64,000 nucleotides of DNA from the NCBI GenBank assembly GCA_021401465.1, contig JADDMT010000060.1, forward strand, positions 62,001 to 126,000, written 5' to 3'. The translations under genes were made by a program, and so were the position numbers. Origin of the DNA: Teratosphaeria epicoccoides. Taxonomy: Eukaryota > Ascomycota > Dothideomycetes > Mycosphaerellales > Teratosphaeriaceae. Every line of letters begins with the position of its first letter. The stretch's first letter is position 1. The notes below the pieces were generated by a model, which was given only the letters and a program-made list of their open reading frames with translations, ran no database searches and was not told where the DNA came from. Of this stretch, positions 1 to 9,106 are shown piece by piece.

Positions 1-1540
1 TCTTGTACTTCTTTTGGTCGTTTCGCAGTCGACGAGAGATGCCTTTGAACGTTTGCTAGTCGTTGCTGTGCTTGTGAGGACGACATGGCGAATCGGCAGG
101 CGGAGCAGGCAGGACGGCGAGCAGCTGCGGAAAACATGATGCACAGTGGGAGAGACGAATCGACTTACAGATAGATCCTCAACTGATCTCGGGAAATCTA
201 AGAGAAAGCTTCTCTCTACTTTGGCGAGGACCGAGAGAGTCGGTTGGACTCTGGAGGAGAGGAAGCTCAGCTGCCTGAGCCGAGGCTATCACATGCAGTC
301 GACTCTCTCAGCTTAAGCCGACCAAGACCGGAGTGAGAGCATAGAGTCAGTGTGAGCATACGACCCACATGAATCCTGCATCGCTCGAGTGAGTGGCACT
401 GTCGCCCTTAACGGCCGAAGAAGTACTTGATATTGTGTCAATGCTGGGATGTCTTGCTATATTCAGAGGTAAATACCTGAGCTCTATTACAGTCGGCTTC
501 AACCAGCACCACGACGGATGCACACCAGATCCTGGAGCAACGGCCACAGTTGCACAGAAATTCGAGGGGGATGCTGTCAGGAGTGACTGTTGAATGCTTC
601 GTCGAACTAGATCGATGTCAAAGACCGCGATTACAGCCAACGATCTTGAAAGGAAGGACTTATACACGGTCACGGCTTCTGACCGGCCGTTCAGGCGTCG
701 AGGCCTCCTCGATCCGGTCCACAGTCAATTCGAGATCCAAGGATATAACCATAGGATCGCTGAGGTCCTCTCGTGCCAACACGCTAACTGCAGCCATTCG
801 TAACTTCATGGCACCTTCCGCCACTGCGTCTCCACTTCCAAGCCATAGATTCTCGATAGGTCACAACCGTCCTTAGGCCAGTGACCCGACGCCCTCTGCA
901 ACCTTCTCCACATCCTCGTGAGTAAAGTCCTACAAATCGCTCGCGACCAGCTGCAATCTCTTGCGCGATCGCCTCGACTGCGTCCCGTAGTTCCTGCCAG
1001 AGCGGGTGGAGCTCGAAGTCCTTCAGAGTTCCGAAACGCTCTACGTCTGACAGCGAGTCATCAGGATAGTCGCTGCAGTCATAGCAATCACAATCTTCGC
1101 CTGGATTCGTGAAGGTCTTGGTGACAGAACCAGTTGTGGCTTGATGCAACGTGATTGTTTAGCAACATGGACCACGGTATGCTGTTGACGGACTGGAGTG
1201 CTTACTCAGGCGGTGCAAGTCCCACGCATAATGAGACCGATGATGTTCTCGCCAGCGAAGACATTCAATCATCTGGACCTGCATTTACCACACAGCCGAC
1301 CATCTACACACACAAGACACCCCAAATTCCCCGACCCAAAACATGCATGCCCACAAAATCTATGACACAAGTCGCGCCGACCGCCGACCGCCGACCGACC
1401 ACACTGGGTATCGTAAGCACACAATCTCATCAAAGCGCCAAGCGCCGTCTGATCCTACCATATACCACATCTATCATAGCCAGCCTCTTCACCCCCTCCT
1501 CTCCCCTGACCTTCTCGCTAATTGCATCCGAGGCACCGTC
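1..1540. other. No confident gene; possible decayed coding fragments
   Basis: I find no reading frame here with an ATG, a plausible length and a recognisable domain. The most protein-like stretch is on the minus strand at about 784-1149. It reads openly and contains the segment DVERFGTLKDFELHPLWQEL, but it has no in-frame ATG and an in-frame TAA lies just upstream, so it is at best an exon or relic. The part next to 1541 is probably the 3' untranslated region of the kinesin gene. Confidence 0.5.
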
Positions 1541-4408
1541 CTACGTCCTCTGATTAAAAAACCAACTCCCTCTCTTCCCACCACTTTGCTCCGACCCCGC
1601 CTGCGTACTTTGCAGCCCCGCAAACGTCGGCTGTACCTCTCCACCGCCACCGCCTCTCAATGGCTTCGCGATCCTCGAAAATGGATTACCTCCGAACCCG
1701 CCACCGGTCGTGGGAGGACCGCCCAGACCGCGCGTAGAGCCGCTCTTGGCGGCTTCTAGTCTCTCTTTGACTGCCAGTAATTGTCCTTCGAACCTGTCAT
1801 CACGATCGGTGGTCAGTAGTCCGCCTTCTGGCACTGGGAGGGAGTGGATAGTAGTAGTAGGAGATGATGCTTCAACGTACTTGTGGTTGGCGACCATCAA
1901 CTTCTCCTGGCTTTCGGCGACCAGGCCTTCGAGGCTTCGGATGCGGTCGCCGCGCGCCATGAGCTTGCGTTCCGCAATCGCGACCTCCTTCTTGAGCTGC
2001 GCATTTTGCTCGACTAATTGTCGCTGCACGAGCGTGAGCTGTTCCAGATTTCGCTCCAGGAATGCAAGCTTCTTTTGCTGCTGCTTGCTATTGCTCGAGC
2101 GCAGGATTGAGTTGTACTGCTCGCGCGTAGAGTCAAGCGAGATCTCGAGTTCCACGACGCGTTCGCAGCGATTTTGGAGGTCACGCATCAGGCTTTTCTT
2201 GATGGTGTCAAAGTCGGCCAGCTGCTTGTTAAGCGACGCGCCATTCGTCCCATTCTGCGCATTCTTGCGCAGTGCTTCCAGGTCTGTGCGTAGACGAGTG
2301 TTCTCTTCTTGCTGTCTCGAGAGCGCTTGACTGATATCTGAGCCATCTGGCTGGGTCGACTTGGCTGCCGCAAGTGAGTCATAAAGGTTGCGCTTGACCT
2401 CGTCCACATCAGCTTCCGAGAGATTGCGCTCGAGCACATCTTGGTATTCTTGCTGAACCCGTGCTAGCTTCTGCTCCAGCATAGCAATATTGGCCACACC
2501 CGCATGACCGTTTGCGCCTCCGTTCAGCTCAGCTGTCTGCACAATACCTTGAGTATCGAGCAGCTTCTCTTTGAGCGCATGCAGCTCGCCAGGCGCTATG
2601 CTTTCACCATTCTCGGCGATCTCGAGTAAGCTGTCAACCTGCGTGATCATCTCCCGCACTTGCATCTCATTGCTGCTGATCATGCCGTCCCCAAGGTCAA
2701 AGCCAGCCATCATCTGGGCCATACGCTCCTTCTTCAACCTCTCCTTCTCATCGAGCAGCGCGCTCGACTCTTTCGCCGACATCTTGGCATCCAGTAGTTG
2801 GTGTTTGACGTCGTCCAGCTCTGTCGTGAGCTCTGCGTTCGCTTCTTTGAGCGACTCCATGGTAATGCTTGCTTCGTCGGTCTCAAACTTGATCTTCTCG
2901 ATCTGCATCCGGAGACCGTCTGCTTCGTTCTGCAGCTCATCCTTCTGCCGTGAGCTGCTGGCAGATGACTCTCGGAGCTCTCGAAGCTCATTCTTCGCTT
3001 GCTGCAACGCCTGCTCAGCTGCAGTGAGGCTGGACTCCTTTTCGGCAAGCTGGTCCTGCAGCTCATTCTCGCGCTTCAAAAACTCTTCCTTCTCGTCCTT
3101 CTCAAGCGACAGGCTGGGCGTCCCTGCACGCTCCAGCTCTAATCTGCTCTCTGCCCGAGGTGTACCAGGCGTGTCCGCACCCGACTTCAGCCTGCTAGGC
3201 GTCGCCGGTCGTGCAGGTGTCTGTGCTGATTTCGGGCCCAGATCCTTCAGCGCCGGTGTCCACCGTTCCTTTGGCACCTGCTCGCCCTTCCGCCAGTTCT
3301 GTACCTCACCCTCCAAAGATCGAATGTGGTCTTCGAAGGAGCCGACCTGCGCCTGGACTTTCTTGAGCATAGCCTTGAGCTGCGCAGGCGAAAGCTCTTC
3401 GTTGACCTTGGCCTTCTGCTTGATGGTCTTTGCTCGCTCACCGAATCGCAGCGTGGACACAGTCTCGGCATCGTTGTAGCTACTCGGCGAGCAGTTGATG
3501 ATGAGCGTTGTCCGAGAGTTACCACCAAGCGACTCTTGCAAAATGCGCGTAAGCTTGCTGTCTCTGTACGGGATATGCGAGCTCTTCCCATCCGACAGCG
3601 CATTGATGACCATGCCCAACGCCGAGAGCGACTTGTTGATCTTCTTCGCCTCTTCCAACGTCTGCCCCGATGCACCCGTCTTGCCAACCTTCTCGGAGCC
3701 TGCCAGATCCACCAAAAACAACCGCCCTGACCTCGCCGACCCTGACTCTGTGTTCTTCTGCATGACCTCAATCAAGAATATCGAATGCGATCGCGAAGAC
3801 TCCTGGTTCATGTTCGTCGCCGCCACCATCCTCGCCTGCCCACCACGCTCCAGCACCTGATACACCTCACCGACGCTGCCTACATAAAACTCATGCAGCC
3901 CCTTCACATACACGCCTCTCGCCTTGTCCTCGTGCACCGGCAGATTGTCATTCTGCGGCACCAGCAAGTCCCGGATCTTCTCCATGTAAATCTCCATGTA
4001 GCTCACCTTGACCATGAACTCAATATTGCTATCTGCGCGCTCAATGCTCGAGAAGATCTGCTCCACGATCCTCGGGATGATACCCTTGCTGCCCTCGTCC
4101 GCAATGTCCGAGCCCATCATGGTGTATGTCTTACCTGAACCAGTCTGCCCGTAGGCGAAGACCGTGCCATTGTAGCCCGCGAGCACGTCGTCGACGGTGC
4201 TGCGGATGGAGTAGTCGAAGACATCCTGCTGCGCAGTGTTTGTCGGAAACACGCGATCGAAGGTGAAGGCGCCGGAGGCCTCTTTGGAGCTGATGGTACA
4301 GCTGTCCTCGCTGTTGAACTCGACTATCTGCTCGCTGCCTGCCGCGACTTCGATCTTGTTCTGGGGGCGGAAACGGGCGACGACTTTGATCGTGTTGGCG
4401 GTGGACAT
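1541..4408 (-). CDS. Conventional kinesin (kinesin-1) heavy chain
   Basis: This is a plus-end-directed microtubule motor that carries vesicles in hyphae. The 955-residue frame is uninterrupted and starts with ATG at 4408. The motor domain occupies about residues 1-340, with the P-loop GQTGSGKT at 87-94, the switch I region NQESSRSHSIF near 200 and switch II LVDLAGSEKVG near 235. A neck and long coiled coils follow from about 400 to 850. The tail contains RIAKPLRGG, the IAK-type autoinhibitory motif of conventional kinesins, followed by a Gly-rich end. Length fits fungal kinesin-1, which is usually somewhat over 900 residues. A Pro/Thr-rich insert near 385-440 may be a hinge. The next gene upstream is on the same strand 0.75 kb away, so the two are separately transcribed. 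Family assignment is secure; no light chain gene is seen nearby. Confidence 0.97.
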   Translation of the reverse strand: MSTANTIKVVARFRPQNKIEVAAGSEQIVEFNSEDSCTISSKEASGAFTFDRVFPTNTAQQDVFDYSIRSTVDDVLAGYNGTVFAYGQTGSGKTYTMMGSDIADEGSKGIIPRIVEQIFSSIERADSNIEFMVKVSYMEIYMEKIRDLLVPQNDNLPVHEDKARGVYVKGLHEFYVGSVGEVYQVLERGGQARMVAATNMNQESSRSHSIFLIEVMQKNTESGSARSGRLFLVDLAGSEKVGKTGASGQTLEEAKKINKSLSALGMVINALSDGKSSHIPYRDSKLTRILQESLGGNSRTTLIINCSPSSYNDAETVSTLRFGERAKTIKQKAKVNEELSPAQLKAMLKKVQAQVGSFEDHIRSLEGEVQNWRKGEQVPKERWTPALKDLGPKSAQTPARPATPSRLKSGADTPGTPRAESRLELERAGTPSLSLEKDEKEEFLKRENELQDQLAEKESSLTAAEQALQQAKNELRELRESSASSSRQKDELQNEADGLRMQIEKIKFETDEASITMESLKEANAELTTELDDVKHQLLDAKMSAKESSALLDEKERLKKERMAQMMAGFDLGDGMISSNEMQVREMITQVDSLLEIAENGESIAPGELHALKEKLLDTQGIVQTAELNGGANGHAGVANIAMLEQKLARVQQEYQDVLERNLSEADVDEVKRNLYDSLAAAKSTQPDGSDISQALSRQQEENTRLRTDLEALRKNAQNGTNGASLNKQLADFDTIKKSLMRDLQNRCERVVELEISLDSTREQYNSILRSSNSKQQQKKLAFLERNLEQLTLVQRQLVEQNAQLKKEVAIAERKLMARGDRIRSLEGLVAESQEKLMVANHKYVEASSPTTTIHSLPVPEGGLLTTDRDDRFEGQLLAVKERLEAAKSGSTRGLGGPPTTGGGFGGNPFSRIAKPLRGGGGGEVQPTFAGLQSTQAGSEQSGGKRGSWFFNQRT

Positions 4409-5153
4409 GCTGGGCGGCGGAGGGGCGCACGGAGGCGCGGGCGGAGGGGGTGGAGGGCTGCCTTGGAGTGTTGGCGGGAGTGAATATACCTAGGTACGTC
4501 GCCGTGGTGTGCTGGGCAAAAGGAAGAAGCCAGCGAGGTATGTGTTTGTTCGAAATCGCGTGGGCTGACTAAAGTCCGGCGCAGCCAGTGAGGGAACGTG
4601 AGCGCAACCAGTGCGAGAGGATCGGGAACAAAGTCTTCCCGGCACCGCGAAGTGCGAGGACCAGAAATGCTCGCGTTGCTCTTCTCCTGTGAAAGGAGTT
4701 CATGTGAACGAACATGAATCATATGTTTACGGTCTGCATCAACAAGGGTTCCCTACTATGGCGGGGCCTCCCGTTCTCGCGCCGAAACTTAAGACACGTG
4801 AGACCTGACGCGTGTCGGAGCACGTGCACAGCGATGTTGGTGGGGCAGGATCAGATAGTGGTCACATGCATATCAGGCTCAGGTTTGGCAGCGCATATAC
4901 GCTGGACTGCTGTCGATAGAGCGGACCCAACAGACCAGTCTACAGTCGACAGCAAAGCAAGCATAGTCTCCTACTCGGCCCCGATCCAGTGAACACCCCG
5001 CCGACGCCACGCTGATGCTATCATGTTTCTCGTTTGTATGGCAAAAGAGCCCGTCATGTTGAGCCAGAGCAGTCCCTCATATTTCAAAACTTCTCCTCTC
5101 CTCTCCTCCCTGCGGCCCACCCGTGCCACCGCCTCCCTTCCCGGACTTTCCCC
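4409..5153. other. Intergenic region between kinesin-1 and RAD6
   Basis: This 745 bp stretch holds the promoter of the kinesin gene (minus strand, start at 4408) and the 3' region of RAD6. Apparent open frames on the plus strand lack domain content. No clear TATA box, tRNA or repeat was seen. Confidence 0.6.
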
Positions 5154-5680
5154 TCAATCCTCCCAACTCTTCTCCACCGTCTCCCTCACCCTCTTCGTAT
5201 ACTCCTTCCGATTATCCTTATACAAATTACTCGCCTCCACATTCGCCGGACTGCTCGTGTTCGGATCATTCAGCAGACTCTGCACGCTCGTCAAAATCGC
5301 CGCCACATCGTACGTCGGACTCCAACGATTCTGCAGAATATCGAGACACAGCTCCCCCGTCCCATACACGTTTGGGTGGAACATTTGCGATATAAACTTG
5401 ACGCCCGGAGGTTTGTTGGGGTATTGTTCTTCGAAGTGCATGACCAGGCGGAAGGTGCCGTCTTCGAAGGGCGTGTCCGAGGGCCCGATGATGACGGCGT
5501 TCCTACCGTAGCAGATTGTATTAGTTGATGCTTTTCTTATGCTGGAGATGTACTTCGTGTTTACGAGCCATACCAAGTCATGACATTGTCTGCGATCGGG
5601 CTTGCGCTCACACCCGCCGGTGGGTCTGTCTGCATGCGCTTGAAGTCGCGCATCAACCTCCGCCTCGCCGCCGTCGACAT
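5154..5680 (-). CDS. rad6: Ubiquitin-conjugating enzyme E2 Rad6/Ubc2
   Basis: This is the E2 that with Rad18 monoubiquitinates PCNA in post-replication repair and with Bre1 ubiquitinates histone H2B. Two exons are read: 5680-5574 and 5502-5154, separated by a 71 bp intron (5503-5573, GTATGG...TAG). Splicing creates a Trp codon and the junction MTW-NAVIIG, giving 151 residues, the usual length of Rad6 in filamentous fungi. The catalytic Cys lies in GELCLDIL near residue 88, preceded by HPNVYG. The N-terminus MSTAARRRLMRDFKRM matches the family, which fixes the start at 5680 even though the frame is open further upstream. The long acidic tail of budding yeast Rad6 is absent, as is normal outside yeasts. 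Confidence is very high. Confidence 0.97.
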
Positions 5681-6216
5681 TTTCTCTCGCTCGCTTCTAT
5701 AACAAGTTTCTGGTGGTCGAATGGGCCTGCGAGAGGCCTGGGACTCTGCAGGAGCGGAATTCGGTTTTTCCCGCCTGGTTGATGAGCAGCAAGAGGTATT
5801 TGGAAGTTGGTGTGGGTGTCTGTGGAATCGAATTTCGAAGCGCGTGTAGGGGGTATGTATCGCTTGTTGATGTGTCAGGGCTGGGTGTTGTGGTGTGGAT
5901 TGCTCATCAAGGTGCACATGCGAGGGAAGCTGGCAGAACACGGAGATCCGAAGCCGCCAGCTCAGGCTCAGCGGAGCTGGTCTCGTGACTGGCTATCGAG
6001 CGCCCTTCACTGCAAGATTTCAGAATCAATCCTACACCTGCCCAATCTCACATGGACCGATCGGGCAGTAGCAGCAGCACGTGAAGAGAAAAGCATAGGA
6101 GCAAGTTGGTGCGCGGCTTCACAGGCATCAGCGGCACTGCACCAGCCTCACCGTCCAGGTCTCCCGTCACATGCAAAATCAAGATCAAACTTCACATCTT
6201 CGTCAATGCTATGCTG
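5681..6216. other. Intergenic region between RAD6 and DGK1
   Basis: This stretch holds the promoter of RAD6 (start at 5680, minus strand) and the 3' untranslated region of the downstream minus-strand gene. Small open frames overlap it but none has a domain. Nothing else is recognised. Confidence 0.5.
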
Positions 6217-7449
6217 CTAACTACTCCCGAACCCCCACAAAAATGCTCCCAGCTCAATGCCGCAAAAAATGGGTATCGTCAAATTATCATCCAAGCCCCA
6301 CAAATCTATCGCCTCGCTCACACTGGCCGCCAGTCCCGAAATCACACTCAGCGCCGCCAAAGCCCAAAGCCCACCAATACTCGCGTCCTTCCCATGCCAT
6401 CCCAGGATTTCCCGCAACTGGCTAGGAAGCGTGAGCGTCCCCTCAAAAGCGAATTTGTTGATCCCCGTGTTCATACGACTGCCGTACCCGCTCTCCGCTA
6501 TCAAGCCCCAAAATCCAGCTGCTGTGATGACGCCCACCGTGAACGCCGCTAGACTCCCCGCTAAGCTCTTCCCTTTGCGTATCCGAGGAGTATATTTGCC
6601 CCATAACCTCCCGAATGTGGATGCGGCTGTGTCGCACCAGGAAAGTAGTAGCACGCTCATAACCGCTACGTCCTTTCTGCAGAATCGCATGGTGGCCCAC
6701 AGGCCCGCGATGTAGCTGATCACTCCATTGAATCTATCGTGCGCCTCGCTTTCTCGCATGAAGGGTCCGAGGATGCGAATGTACAGCGCATTGAACGCAG
6801 GCCATCGGAAGCGTATCAGATCGACGGTGAAGATTGGTATCAGCATGCTGAGTAGCACTGGATGGATGTCCGTGGGCTGGTATCCTTGGTAGTAGAACCA
6901 TAGTGTTACGAAGCCGATGCTGACGTGCAAGATCTTGCGCGGGACTTCGTGCTTGTGGATGAAAGCTCGCCATTCCCTATGTATCGGTATTAGTCCCAAA
7001 GGTGAAGGCGAGCGCGAGAAGTTCCGCCAATAAGACGATACGTAACCTTGCGTATATGCTGATTCTGGGCTGAGGAAGCCATTTGCTCCGGATGCGTGGC
7101 CGTTGACCGGTTTGGGTGTTGTTGGAGTGGTCTTACGCTGTCTACCGCCCGCATCACTCGATGGCATGCCGGTCTTTGCTGCAGTGGTGACACTGCCATT
7201 CATCGTTGTAAGGCCAGTAGGTTTGCGCTGTATTTGTGGACTCCTACTCCTCGTCCTCGCGCGCGCGAAATCCGGATCCTCCTCATGCTGGTAATCGGCA
7301 CTTTCTGCTATCGGCTGTACTGGACTTTTACGCTGCACTTTCGATCGCGTCGTCGGTTGGAAGTATTCATCTCGGCTATTCTGCTCGGATGGCGTGGGTG
7401 ATGGGGATATGACGCGCGGTGTCGATGGGACCTGGTATTGGGAAGACAT
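6217..7449 (-). CDS. dgk1: CTP-dependent diacylglycerol kinase
   Basis: Dgk1 phosphorylates diacylglycerol to phosphatidate with CTP at the nuclear/endoplasmic reticulum membrane, opposing the Pah1 phosphatase. The 410-residue frame starts with ATG at 7449 and has no intron. The first 150 residues are low-complexity and basic (NSRDEYFQPTTRSKVQRK and similar), presumably cytosolic. The conserved membrane part begins at EVPRKILHVSIGF near residue 168 and contains the signature DTAASTFGRLWGKYTPRI with the following KGKSLAGSLAAF, typical of the CTP transferase-like fold. Several hydrophobic segments follow to the C-terminus. The upstream flank is the edge of the mobile-element block at about 7.95 kb. 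Assignment rests on the characteristic motif; it could be called phosphatidate cytidylyltransferase-like in automatic annotation. Confidence 0.9.
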   Translation of the reverse strand: MSSQYQVPSTPRVISPSPTPSEQNSRDEYFQPTTRSKVQRKSPVQPIAESADYQHEEDPDFARARTRSRSPQIQRKPTGLTTMNGSVTTAAKTGMPSSDAGGRQRKTTPTTPKPVNGHASGANGFLSPESAYTQGYVSSYWRNFSRSPSPLGLIPIHREWRAFIHKHEVPRKILHVSIGFVTLWFYYQGYQPTDIHPVLLSMLIPIFTVDLIRFRWPAFNALYIRILGPFMRESEAHDRFNGVISYIAGLWATMRFCRKDVAVMSVLLLSWCDTAASTFGRLWGKYTPRIRKGKSLAGSLAAFTVGVITAAGFWGLIAESGYGSRMNTGINKFAFEGTLTLPSQLREILGWHGKDASIGGLWALAALSVISGLAASVSEAIDLWGLDDNLTIPIFCGIELGAFLWGFGSS

Positions 7450-7950
7450 GATTGCGTGAGGCCATACGGCGGATAATATCCCTCCCCGGCGTCAGATGGT
7501 GAATAACTACTTTATCTCAACGGTAGATGATGCGGTACAAGTGGTCCGTCCAGCGGGTGCTCACACCCGATTCCGCGTTGTGCAATCGTGGTGGTATTTG
7601 ATACGAAGTCTGATGTGGATATTGCTTTTGTTTCCAGGTCCAGATTTCACACAGGACAAGCCTCTATAATGGCACTGCTGGTCAACCCTCTCAGTCTTGG
7701 ATGGAATGGTCCAGCAGGATTGCAATGATCACAGACCAGACAGATGACATTATCACATGCTTGTCGCGGAAACAGGGTTGCGAGAGCTGCGGACGGTGGT
7801 CCAAATGTGCCAATTCCACATGCATGTGTTTCTTGATATCACGTGTTTGCTTGAATTGAGCTAGTTGTTTGCCAAATGCCACTTCACTAGCGATTGTTAT
7901 TGTGATTCAATGCTATTGTCGGCTCAGTTATAAGTGATTCCTCCTCGCCG
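7450..7950. other. Intergenic region upstream of DGK1
   Basis: This is about 0.5 kb between the DGK1 start and the left edge of the decayed mobile element. It holds the DGK1 promoter. A 63-codon minus-strand open frame at 7691-7882 shows no recognisable feature. Confidence 0.4.
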
Positions 7951-8031
7951 CTATCAACTTACCATGTTACACCCTTAGATTACTATAATATCGCTCCTAA
8001 CAAGGTACTAAAATGGCTGAAGAATCCACCA

Positions 8032-8774
8032 CCAGCTCACCTGAACCTGAGCTGCCACCTCTAGCGCCAGTGTAAGTTGTTTCCGCGCTCACAGCGTACT
8101 TACAGAGGTAGTCGCTAACTTGTAGTAGTAGTTTGCGCTGTCTAGAGACTAAGAATACCGCTAATTAGTGGTATAAGTCTGAAGAGAGCTAGTAGTACGA
8201 TTACAACACTAGCCTTAAGGAGAAAGATGCCCTCCTACGCAAGTACGACATAGCTAGCTATATTATAGAGACTGACAAAGGCAAGCTAGCTATCGATCTA
8301 TGCAACGAATGCACTAAGCGCGGTTATAAGTGTAGGGTCTAGTCCTAGCGTGATGATGCGGCTTGCGCATTCTATAAGCGCAACAATCGCGTTAGATGTC
8401 GCGCTAATCGCTAGCATAAGCTGTCGATTAAGGAGAAAATAGGGGCAGTTAAGTCGAGGCTTACTACAATTAAACTGCGACTAGACGCATCCGATATGCG
8501 CATCGACGCGCGGCTTAGCAATATGGAGGGTATGCTTGGCGGTGCTAGAGACATTAATGATGTTAATGATGATAGTAACATGCGGTCTGTTACAGTAAGG
8601 TTTAGTGTAGTTAAGGGGCGGTTAGCTATGCTAGCAGAGCACGTTGCTAGTCTTGTAGACTACAGCAATAGTCAGTTCGCCATAATGCGTGTAGAGCTTG
8701 ATGCTATCATAGAGCGGATAGTTGACGTTAGTCGCACTATTATAGACAGTGTGATCTATATTAAGGCGCTCTAG
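8032..8774 (+). pseudogene. Transposon ORF A: Cys-rich and coiled-coil protein, TAG-broken
   Basis: An ATG at 8032-8034 opens a short exon, MAEESTTSSPEPELPPLAPV. An intact-looking intron follows with GTAAGT donor, GCTAAC branch site and TTGTAG acceptor. The second exon then reads to 8774 with six internal TAG codons and no frameshift, each where Gln would fit (for instance SxxYDYNTSL). The protein has the Cys pattern CNECTKRGYKC followed by CAFYKRNNRVRC, reminiscent of a small zinc-binding module of fungal transposon-associated proteins. After it comes a long helical stretch ending in LDAIIERIVDVSRTIIDSV, probably a coiled coil. It is convergent with ORF B. The function is unknown; DNA binding is only a guess from the Cys pattern. 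It is a pseudogene unless TAG is read through. Confidence 0.6.
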
Positions 8775-9106
8775 GGGGCTGTATTTGCAGGTGCTACGCC
8801 GCCGCACTATACTAATGAAGAGCGCCGTGAGCGCTCCGGAGGTATCGTGTAGCAGCAGCAGCAGCAGTAGTAGCAGTAGAATGGCGAAGGAGCTCGGGGG
8901 TTTGGCGTTGTTTGAACAGTACTATCAAGTTGACTATGTTAACGCCTACTACGACTTAGCTGTAAGTAGCATAATTCGATTTTTTATTCAACTCTTTTTT
9001 CAGTGACTATCGAGACATGTTGAATATCTTTTCAGCGATTTTACTATCAAATACACTATGACTACGTAATACACTAACGCCAGACTAATAATAAACCTTT
9101 TCATTA

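Noticed and set aside
784..1149. 121-codon minus-strand open frame at the window start
   Set aside because: Starts with TTG, has an in-frame TAA just upstream and no recognisable domain; mentioned only as a possible relic.
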